64,000 nucleotides of DNA, from positions 124,001 through 188,000 of the forward strand of contig MU867101.1 of assembly GCA_033725935.1 (NCBI GenBank), read 5' to 3'. Each line of letters starts with the position of its first letter. The stretch's first letter is position 1. Below the pieces are notes generated by a model that was not told the origin of the DNA, made no database searches, and worked only from the letters and a program-made list of their open reading frames with translations. Positions 54,976 through 64,000 of this stretch are shown here, one piece after another. The DNA is from Cladorrhinum sp. PSN259. Taxonomy: Eukaryota; Ascomycota; Sordariomycetes; Sordariales; Podosporaceae. Position numbers and translations under genes: made by a program.

Positions 54976-57699
54976 CTAAATACCACTGTCATCCTGCTCA
55001 ACCATTCTAGGTAAATCAGTCGGTTCCAGGTCCTTCTTCCATTCCTTACATCCATTTCTTAGTCTCTCTACCGATTTCGATCCGAGCTCGTCGTATATCT
55101 GCGTCGTCGAGTTTTTGGCATCGTCTTGAATGATCATTTGGAGGGCCAACCCGCCGGATGCGTGCCATGATATGTGGCTAAACAGTATTCATGGAGATAA
55201 AGTGTCAGCTTCGAAATATATATATATATATATTATATACACTCCCCCCCCCTTGTCAGGATGTCAAAAATGAATGTAAAAAGGTTTTGCTGTCTAACCG
55301 GCAGATAACGGGCAACAAAATGCAAGAGGTAAATTAGGAGTCGTGCGGTGTGTGGATGTGTGTGTTTGTGTGTGTATAAGGAGCTTGAGAACTGACCAGT
55401 GAACCAACCAAACACCCGGGTTGTCAGGTTTGAAAGCAACAGCTATGTAACCGCCCGAAGGCACCGTCACTGTATCTCTTCGTGGCGGGTTGATAAAGTT
55501 CCACGTTTGCGGTGATGTTTTTGGGTCGAAGGGGTAGTGAGAGGAAGCGAGGAGAGCGATGTCTGAGCCGTGCCACTTTTTTCTCCTTGTCAGCAAATGC
55601 TGAGCGTATGTCGCATTCCTTGTTGGAACGGTGAGGGTATTTCAGGTCGGAAATAGAATTAGAACAAGAACTTACATGAATAGGATGAGGAACATTGGGT
55701 ATATAAGTCCCGTTCATATCTTCCAAGGCCGTCCCGGGTAAGAGACTCGAGTCGATAACCATGTGTATGAACTCTCCGTCTTCTCCATTCCCCGGGCGTG
55801 CTGGTCGGTATGGATCTGAAAAAGAAAATTGTTAGTCCATCCTGCCCGCTCAACACGCACTAATTATACTTGCAGTTTATAACTCCATAATTCCTATTCC
55901 TCTGAGCTTCAGTCAAGTTGAGTAAAGTCGGGTTCGAAAAATCAAACCAAAAAGTACTGTGGCCTTCCTTCCCGTACTCTCTCTCAACCTTGGGATCCAA
56001 TCTCAATAACCAATGCGCGTACTCCCCTATGTGTCCCAAACTTTTGTCGCTGAAATTCTGATGTGCATTGTAAAATGTCGAGAGAGGCAACGGATTAATA
56101 GACTGTTGAGAAACATTCCAGGGGACTATAGGGACGGCAGTGAGTTCCGTTGGGTCGAAGCATGTGTAATTCTGAAGGATCGTTTGCGAGGTAGGTAAGG
56201 GTGTGTATGGTACAGAGGGAGGGAGGGAGGAGATGATTCCCGTGCGGGTGTCAATTCCGGGGGGAGTGGAAGAAGAGCTGAAGTCGACTGTTTTGAAGTG
56301 GTTGCAGGCGTCTGCTGGGCGGGTTCGGATCCAGAATATACCGGAGGAGGAGGACGGGGAGGAGACTGTTATGTCGTATCCCTGGCCTAGAGGGTCAAGG
56401 TGTCAGAAGGAGCGAAAGCAGACAAATATAAAGCTTTTAACGTAAGCGAACGCGGAGTAAGAGAGAAATATGACTGACCAACAGCAACAACAATAAAGTT
56501 CGTTGTATAAGGCTTGATGGGAACTAGATCATTAGAAATGACAGTCATGTTATGTCCATCGATGGAGAAAACAAAAGCCGCCAGGGCCGCGCCGTTGATG
56601 ATTCTGAGACGGTGTATCTTCCCAGGGGTAAACTTGACGACTTGGTACGAGTCGATACTCCTTGGATTACCGCCTCTTGGTCCGATAGTGTTCATGCCAG
56701 CTTTACCGTTCAAAACGATAGTGTCTGCCCTGACTGGACGAATAACAGGTTTTGCCTGCTCGTCAAATTCGTAAAATGCACTGTTGTGTACCCAATCAGA
56801 TATCAAAAGGGAGTCTGGCACCTCAATGTCAAAGTTTGCACTTGAAGGGCCGTATATCACCATCGGTCCACACAGACCATCGGAATATTGGAGGGAATAA
56901 TGACTGTGATACCATGTTGTTCCGTATTGCAAGGCTCGAAATTTATATGTAAAAGATTGGCCTCGGGCAATGGGACACTGAGTAACTGGAACGCCGTCCA
57001 TGTCGTTTGTGTAAAGCTGTCTCATGCCGTGCCAGTGAATGGCGGTGCCCATGTTGGGGAGAGAGTTGACAATGGTGATGACGAGCTCGTCGCCCCAACA
57101 TGCTGAGATTTGGGGTCCCGGGTAGGTTCCGTTGAAGAGAACTGCTTTTTTGGGGAACCCGTCTGAGTAGATTACTTTTCTCGAGACATCGAATGTGTAG
57201 TAACGTGAGATCCCGGCGGGGACGATGGATTCGTCTGAGGACGGTGTTAGCCTTCAGGCGTCCTGTTTCTTTTTGGATGAGGTGAAAGGGCATTCTTACA
57301 ATCTGTATCGATGTCGTAACCGTAGCGAGTCCCATCCTTGTCTGGCTTCTTCATACTTAGCCAGCATGAGCGGAGATTCTTGGTATTGCATGGCTCCCAG
57401 ATACTCGGGTCAAGAGATGGATAGTGACATTGAAGGCTTTCTGGTGCTCCATCAGGGTGAAACGTGACTCCACGGTGAGAATATCGGACAGGGACTGTGC
57501 CATTTTTGTAGTCGCTACTGAGGGTACCTCGATGACATGTTGGATCATAACTCAATGAATGCCATTGGATTCCGCCTCCTGCAGGATGTATAAGTCGTTG
57601 GTATGATGAGAATTTCCCATCGTCGTCGTCGTCGTTCCCTGCATGTGCTCCAGTCCAGTCCACAACGGCGGCCAGTAATGCTATTCGCATCCTCATCAT
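54976..57699 (-). CDS. Laccase-like multicopper oxidase 1
   Basis: Secreted copper oxidase that reduces O2 to water while oxidising phenols. Exons 57699-57300, 57234-56479, 56386-55874, 55815-55676, 55575-55397 and 55177-54976 give 729 residues. Signal peptide MMRMRIALLAAVVDWTGAHA. Copper motifs in order: L1 HWHGMRQ, L2 GTTWYHSHYSLQYSDG, L3 HPIHWHGSD (split by an intron after HPIH), L4 HCHISWHASGGL (split by the 219-nt intron). The C-terminus ends DDSGI, the ascomycete laccase plug. Intron 3 (55,873-55,816) has a GC donor (T then GCAAGT). The insert before L3 makes it longer than usual (about 580). Divergent from laccase 2. Confidence 0.85.
55178..55396 (-). repeat. Repeat-rich 219-nt intron of laccase 1
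   Basis: Contains an (AT)n run near 55,218-55,238, a C9 run, and a TG-rich tract (TGTGTGTTTGTGTGTGTAT) near 55,360. It splits the HCH motif after its second base. Length is about four times the local intron norm. Confidence 0.7.
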
Positions 57700-58725
57700 G
57701 AGTGAACACACGTGTTTTTAAACGGAGGGAAGCGAGATTGGGAGAGGCGTGGCGAGAACTTCAAAAAGTGTCAAAGTCAGCTTCGTTATTTGTCGCCTCC
57801 GAACCACTCCTTTTGAGACAAAACCAAAGGCTCGGATCCACGCATGGTTTCGAAACGATTCCCGAACCCTCATATTCCAAGCTTCAATCAGGAACATGTG
57901 CGCCGCATCCGGTATCAACAGCCTAAATTTGCTCGCCCAGCTGATTCAGATTCAGATGCAAGCTGATACTGGCGGTGGAATGCTTCCCAAAGCGGAAAGA
58001 AGATGCCTCCATTCCTGAAAACATCGAACCTTGGCGAGTCAACGGCATTACCCGAGATCTAGACTTTGGCCCAAAACTTTCCAATCCCATGGATCGGAGA
58101 GAAAAGCTTGGATCGACACAGGACACTGTGGGGTAGTCGGCGGAAACATATACCGACCTGCAAGGTATGTCGCATCTTGAAACCGCATTCAATCCCTTTT
58201 TGAGCAACATCAAGGGCCATTACTGAGTTTAAAATTGAGATGTCACTCTCTACCAATGCTGTGGAATTCATTGATGAAGCTACTCTGAAAGTCTCAATGA
58301 TATATTGGTCAAGCATCAACGACTTCGCAGGCAGGATATGTCTCAGATAGGCAGTATATGTTTACTCATCGTATCTCGGAAAATGGTCGTCTTATTTTCT
58401 TGGAAACAAAATGTGAAAGCTAAGGTAACTCTGGGTCCCGGTCGGGTCGGATGAGAGACATCTCTTGAACTCAGCAGGGAAGGGGACTGGCGTGAACCAC
58501 CACCAGACCATTCGGCCATTGCCTAGTGTTCTTTCTGGGGGCGAATGAATGTGCTGCTCGATCGGTATGAGAACCTAGTGTATACGTCTTTAGGTCAGCT
58601 TTCGTCATGAGATGAGAAGAACCCAGGCTGGCGGGCAAGGATATCAGAGAGTCACTGCAGAGAAGTATATCAAGTTTCCGGGTGTGAATAAGGAGAGCGT
58701 GAGCGGTACAATCTGGCATGATTGG

Positions 58726-58833
58726 CGCGCAAGATCAAGCGCTTGGAAGGGATGGACGATGTGAGAGATAAGAGAACACCGCGCAAGATCAAGCGCTTGG
58801 AGGGGATGGACGATGTGAGAGATAAGAGACCAC
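58726..58833 (+). repeat. 54-bp tandem duplication
   Basis: Two head-to-tail copies (58,726-58,779 and 58,780-58,833) differ at only two bases (GGAAGGG versus GGAGGGG; AGAGAAC versus AGAGACC). The unit is 18 codons long, so ORFs on both strands pass through it without frameshift. Confidence 0.9.
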
Positions 58834-59534
58834 CAATGACTCAGAACGCATTGCGGCCGACAGTCCCCGCTGCGACATGGAGCAATGTGATTTTGGAGAT
58901 CCTGTGAAGGCAAGAGCAGCCGAGCGGAGCCCCACCATGCCCAGTGACGGCTTTGAATATTTAGGTCGAAAGTGGTAATCAATTCCGCCCACCCTGGATG
59001 TGACCATTTTCAAGAACTGACATCCAATGTCGATATGTCATCAAAAATTGACCTTTTTTTGCGCACAAGATCTCAGGCCGTGGTGGTGTTCGGAGCCTCG
59101 AGGTTACTCAACATCTCAGTGCCGTGTCCCTTCTCATCCAATCTCAGTAGGTGGTACCGAAACCGCACTTTGACAATACGCTTCTTTTCCGATATCCCCG
59201 AGCACCGAATTCGAATGCCAGGACAGGACCTGGCATGGCCTAGGTACCTATGTATCCATGCTGCTGATCAAATTGACAGACCTAGCGGCGCTCGCTACCG
59301 GTCCTCACCGAGGAAGCGAGCAGCCCTATCTTGATTAAAACTAGCCAGGTGCGTACGGCGTATTAGAAAATTCTCCTCGGTGTGAATATGCGCCGTTTCA
59401 AGACTGGCTTTTTCTACACGTCGTATAGATCGTAAACTGCTGCCTTCGATTTCTGACTCCTCTAAACCCGCGCGCGCCCCTTTTTCAACTTTTCAATGCG
59501 ATGGCTGAGCTCCCCTGCACGCAACCATACGGAC

Positions 59535-59627
59535 GGCACCGATAGGATTTAAACCTATTGCAGCATCTTGCATTCTCGAAGGATGAGGTCTAATTTTCCG
59601 CCCCTTGCACTCGGTCCGAAGATCCGC
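59535..59627 (-). other. tRNA-Leu-like relic
   Basis: Minus strand: GGACCGAGTG resembles a class II D-arm. AAATTAGACCTC resembles a Leu (UAG) anticodon arm, TTCG...ATGCAAGATGC resembles the long variable arm, and ATAGG-TTTAAAT-CCTAT is a perfect T-arm. The acceptor and anticodon stems do not pair, so a functional tRNA is unlikely. Confidence 0.3.
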
Positions 59628-61379
59628 ACACAATACGAGCAAATGCCGATAATTTCATGTTGCATTTTGACGCTTGTGAGAGACGTGTTGGGAGCAGCAA
59701 ACAAGCGTGACAGTAAACGGTGTTACGCGGCGGCGCGTTGTTGGGCTTGAAACGTGTGGGTAATGTTGCAATCAATGCAACAACACCACAATAAAGAGGA
59801 GCCCGGCAGTTATCGCTCAGCTCCCTAATAAAATAAATTGATGTTCGAAACCCAATACCCGGGATCATATCCTTGTGGATCAGCGAATTATGTTTCCGAA
59901 CGAGACGACTGCCGCGAACAAACGAACCCCGGTTCCTCTACCCGCCTGCACAGTTCCTACTATGTATGCTTTGGTGGTGGTGGCTTACATATTCGTATTC
60001 TTCTAGAAGGAACAGAGTTAGCTTGAAGGAGTCTAATTAAGGTATCTACAATCCTATGCTGGCTGATTCCGCCTTTCACCCCTGTTATGTTTTTCCCGTC
60101 ATTCCACGTGTGGTCTGCCCCTAAACCCCTGGCTTTGCTCACATGAGCTCGATCGTTCTGCCTTGTCTTTTATTCAATATTATGATGTCAGAATATTGGT
60201 TCTCTAGGAGACATCCGATCTGGCAGATTTTGCCCGGTCGGATTTAACTTGCGAATTTGCCGATTTGCACGACTGCTGACCTCTTCCAAAGACAAGAAGA
60301 TGGTTACACACGGAACAAACCCAAGGACTACTAGCACGCAAGCTGGTGAAGAGAACCAATCGGCTTCCATCACAAGTGTGATGAAAGATAAGTAGCTAGT
60401 TTGATTGTTTCGAGAGTTTCAAACAGAATTTCGATCGGCTGAGCTTACGTACTCGGATACCAGCTAAGAGTATCCCTGTTCAAACTTCGTCATGCTGTCG
60501 ACCTTCTGCAAGGTTCGTGCACAGCGGTCAGAAGCTTGTTGGGCCAAGAAGTGCAAAATCGTTGATGGTGACTTTTCCGAGATAATACCATGTGCTAACT
60601 CAAAGAACTTTTGTGTAACGCCCCTTTTTTCTCCCTTGTTTCCTCTCACCCTTGCTTCGTGCCGCCCTCTTCCCGCCTGTTGTTGCTCTCGGAAAGCCAA
60701 AAAGGTACATACCACGTGCTATTTTCAATACCGGAAGCTGGGAGAGTAACAAGAGAAAATCCGGGGTAGGTAGAGAAAGGGTATTCCCACAATGGGTATG
60801 GATCGGCCACTTGCATTCAAGTATTGGCAACCTCGGACGATGTAAGCAAGCAAAGGTTCTTACGAGAACAACATCTCATCAACAAATATTGGCTTACAGA
60901 GACTGAGGTCATGATTTGTTGGTGGGCTCTGAAGCAGAAAGAGGGAGTAGTACATCATGTGGCGTGTGGGAGCTCCCGTCTTACACGTATGTGAGCCATC
61001 ACAGACCACACCACCACCACCACAATTGAGCCTTCTTGCATGCACAGAGTCCATGCTTTGCGGCACTGTTAAAATTACCATCCCGAATGTTTCCCACGAG
61101 GCTGCCTCGAGAGCATCATGGAGGGCACGAATCAGGCGATCAAACCCTGTTTGACAACGCGTCTTGTCGGCTTCTTCGGATCACGAAACCAACTCCCTGC
61201 ATGCTCGTAGGAGTTTAGGTAATTTATTCTTCTCCTTCCTCGACGAGTTGAGTATAGTGGTGTGGCTGATGGCTCGACAGAAAAATATAAAATCAAGCAT
61301 CAAACCCGCAGTGTCATGATTTTGTGTCCCCTCAAGCAGCAGCAACAACAACCACTTCAACAGCTCTTTGTCTCTCAAG

Positions 61380-63319
61380 ATGAAGCAGTCCCTCCTTTTA
61401 CTCGTCTCTGCCTTCACCGGCTCTCTTGCCCTCTCCATTCCTCCTCTCAACTTTGCCCCCTCCTCCCCCTCTCTTCTTCCCCGCCAGTCTCCCTGCGAGA
61501 ATACGCCCACCTCCCGCAACTGCTGGGGAAACTATTCCACGAGCACCAACTACTATGATGTGACTCCCGACACCGGAAGAACCCGCGAGATCTGGCTCTC
61601 CGTTCAGGAGGGTCCATGTGCTCCGGATGGATACCAGAGAACATGCATGACCTTCAACGGGACCGTCCCAGGCCCTACCATCATTGCTGACTGGGGTGAT
61701 AACCTCATCATCCGTATGTGTTCTCTCTGCTGTCTTCATGCAAGCCCCTGCTGACATTTATTCAGACGTCACAAACAACATGGAGTCAAACGGCACCAGC
61801 ATCCACTGGCACGGAATCCGCATGTTTGGCACCTCCTTGAACGACGGCGTCCCCGGTGTGACTCAGTGCGCCATCCCCCCACACGAATCGATGACCTACC
61901 GGTTCCGGGTCACTCAGTACGGGTCCACCTGGTATCATTCCCACTTCAGTCTGCAATATGCCGAGGGGTTGTTCGGCGGCATGATCTTCCGCGGTCCTGC
62001 AACATCAGATTATGATGTCGACCTGGGCAACCTGTTCCTGCAGGACTGGAGCCACACCGAGATCTTCAACCGCTGGAACCGCGCAAAGCTCGGTGCTCCT
62101 CCTGTTTTGGAGAATGGTCTCATAAACGGGACCAACACCTGGGATTGCACTCGGAACCCCGGGGACCCCAAATGCGTCGGTGGGACCAAGAAGTTTGAGG
62201 TCGCTTTCGAGCAGGGCACGAAGTACTTGCTGAGACTGGTGAACGTGGCCGTTGATGGAGTTTTCCAGTTCAGCATCGACGGGCACAGCCTGACCGTTAT
62301 CGGGCAGGACTTGGTGGCGATAGAGCCCTACACGGCACAAAGCGTGGAATTGACTATTGGGCAGAGAGTTGATGTGGTTGTCGAGGCCAATGCTGCTCCC
62401 GGGAACTACTGGATGAGGGCCGGCTGGGTTAGTGCTTGTAGTACCAACAACAATACGGAGGAGATCACGGGGATTGTCAGGTATGATGCTGCCAGCACTG
62501 ATAACCCGGGCAGCGTCAGCACCGTTACGCCTACTACGAGCTGTTTGGGGGAACCGAACGAGAGGAGCAAACCTGCGTTGGCTTTGAACGTTGATAATTT
62601 CCTGGGGGGAAGCACGAGGGAGGAGCTGGGATTCACCATTGATGAGTACTTCAAGTGGACCATCAACACGAGCAGTTTGTTGCTTGATTGGGGTGAGCCG
62701 ACAATGGAGAGGATTTTCAAGGGGGAGAGTATCTTTCCGACTGAGTATAATGTTGTTGCTGTTGAGGTGAGTACATGAGATACCCCCTTTTCTCTTATCG
62801 AAGGTTTTTGTTGCTGACTTTATTAAACCCAGCCTTCGGGATCCGGTGGCCCAGAGTGGCAGGTTCTCGTCATTCAAGATCAGAGTAACATAGGGTAAGT
62901 TTTTCTCTGCCCTTTCCGTTTTTTTTTCTCCCATCGCTCTAACAAGTTGTTTTTCCCACAGCATCTCCCACCCCATCCACCTCCACGGCCACGACTTCTG
63001 GGTTCTGGCGGCAGAGACTGGTATGTTCAACGGCGACACTTCAACCTTCAACACGCAGAACCCTTCCCGCCGCGACGTTGCCACGCTACCTGGTAACGGA
63101 TACCTGGCTATCGCTTTCATGCTCGACAACCCGGGCGCCTGGCTCGTTCACTGCCACATTGCCTGGCACGCCAGCCAGGGATTGTCTCTTGAGTTTGTGG
63201 AGAGCATGAGTGCTATCAACGGGAGCGTGAATGCCGTTGACAGGGCCGAGTTTGACAGGGTTTGCCAGGCTTGGAGCCAGTTCAATCCTGTTTGGCCGCA
63301 GGATGATTCTGGTATTTAA
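61380..63319 (+). CDS. Laccase 2 (ascomycete multicopper oxidase)
   Basis: Secreted phenol oxidase. Exons 61380-61713, 61766-62766, 62833-62894 and 62962-63319 give 584 residues, the usual length. Signal peptide MKQSLLLLVSAFTGSLALS, then a propeptide with SLLPRQSPCENTPTSRNCW, a typical ascomycete mature start. L1 SIHWHGIRM, L2 GSTWYHSHFSLQYAEGLFGG, L3 HPIHLHGHDFWVLA, L4 HCHIAWHASQGLSLEF. The residue ten after the L4 Cys is Leu (axial type 1 position). The C-terminus QDDSGI is the plug. All copper ligands are intact. Several N-x-S/T sites (NGTS, NNTE) suggest glycosylation. Confidence 0.96.
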
Positions 63320-64000
63320 GTGTGTGCGGTGTTTTTTTTTTCTCTTCGCTCCTTTGATTTGAATTTTCTTGATTTCTTGGTTGTGTTTATTTATCTGTTT
63401 TCCCAACTCATTCTTCATGTCTTTCTTGCTGTTGTTATATGTCTTTCTTTCTTATTGGATGGATGCATGCATGGGAGGATATGCGAGGAGAGAAACATAG
63501 AAACATGGTGTGCCATACTGGGAGGAGGAAGCAGTGAATTATGAATTATGTACATGTACAAGTTATACACGACTCAATTTTCATCAATGGAAACAACTGA
63601 CTTTCTGGTCGATTATTTTGCGCTTGTTGGCATTGGGTTGTGATGGATTAAATGGTAGGGGGGGTTTTTTTTTTTTTTCTTTTTTCTTTTTTTTTTTTTT
63701 TTTTTGGCATTATGATGTGGGGATAACGCGAATAAAGAAGTTGCACAATCCCTGATATAAATACTATCTACGTTGCAGCCTATATTGGTTTCGCAATGGT
63801 TGCTTGGTTCGGAAACACGAAGCTGAGTGCATGTGAGTGTTCCATCTTCTCTTGGCACCGGGTAAGATTGCTTGGTAGTTGCGCAGTCCATCACCATTGT
63901 CGAGATGAGGGGTTGCAAGGTTTCTTCTTTTTGATTTTTTCCCTTCTTCTTTTTGATTTTTTTCCTTCTTCTTTTTCTTCAGCTCCCTTTCCGCCCTAGC
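63320..64000. other. 3' flank of laccase 2 with pyrimidine-rich tandem repeats
   Basis: No gene. A T-rich run with scattered C occupies about 63,664-63,706. At 63,921-63,980 a unit of about 22 bp (TTCTTCTTTTTGATTTTTTCC-like) is repeated in tandem nearly three times. Confidence 0.7.

Larger units (their letters stand above)
57700..61379. other. 3.7 kb divergent intergenic between the two laccases
   Basis: No complete gene is supported. Content seen: a 54-bp tandem duplication (58,726-58,833), a tRNA-Leu-like relic (59,535-59,627, minus) and numerous short unconvincing ORFs. The 5' flanks of both laccases presumably hold their promoters. No obvious retroelement sequence seen. Confidence 0.6.

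Noticed and set aside
62005..63129. 374-codon antisense ORF opposite laccase 2
   Set aside because: Crosses real laccase introns and contains no family motif; mirror of a GC-rich gene.
1..64000. Secondary-metabolite cluster, CRISPR array or integrated virus
   Set aside because: No PKS, NRPS or terpene synthase, no spaced repeats and no viral genes are visible; the SnoaL-like gene alone is not evidence of a cluster.

Overview
The window is nuclear DNA from a filamentous ascomycete (Pezizomycotina). Its genes carry many short GT-AG introns, mostly 50-70 nt with TACTAAC/GCTAAC-like branch points. They encode fungal-type proteins such as ATG15, CFD1/NBP35, a Pth11/rhodopsin-like membrane protein, ascomycete laccases and a GMC oxidoreductase. 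A leotiomycete-like fungus is a guess that the sequence alone cannot prove. I support 30 protein-coding genes. Each multi-exon model was assembled by hand, and every complete model sums to a multiple of three.

Region 1-48 kb is dense housekeeping DNA. In order: tRNase Z (-, 3' end cut by the window edge), RPP40 (-), IPI1 (+), TFIIE-alpha (-), ALG13 (+), KRR1 (+), a 1.5 kb AT-rich gap holding a possible 21-residue micropeptide gene (-), RPC34 (-), ATG15 (-), TFIIB (-), thiamine pyrophosphokinase (-), NOB1 (-), ISU1 (+), the mRNA guanylyltransferase CEG1 (+), a two-domain SnoaL-like protein (+), TFC7 (-), UTP6 (-), dihydroorotate dehydrogenase (+), CFD1 (+), MGE1 (-), ribose-5-phosphate isomerase (-), eIF1 (+), MED7 (+), CIA2 (+), thymidylate kinase (-), POP7 (-) and NBP35 (+).

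Three functional sets are over-represented there. The first is Fe-S cluster assembly: ISU1, CFD1, CIA2 and NBP35, all on + within 25 kb, with the likely Fe-S client RPC34 nearby. The second is tRNA production: RPC34, TFC7, RPP40, POP7 and tRNase Z, all on -. The third is ribosome assembly: IPI1, KRR1, NOB1 and UTP6. Most neighbours are unrelated in sequence, and several pairs share short divergent promoters.

Region 48-64 kb is different: long intergenic stretches, tandem duplications, tRNA-like relics and secreted or membrane proteins. It holds a GMC-family flavin oxidoreductase (+), a seven-helix rhodopsin/Pth11-like protein (+) and two divergently transcribed laccases (- and +) separated by 3.7 kb.

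The observations most worth checking are: a 44-codon coding-like extension directly after the TFIIB stop codon; the Fe-S gene neighbourhood; the Phe-rich micropeptide ORF with its own TATA box and strong start context; two GC-AG introns; a 155-bp MITE-like element with TA target duplication; and two candidate dual-targeting leaders (tRNase Z and ribose-5-phosphate isomerase). A short N gap bounded by homopolymers lies at 43.8 kb.
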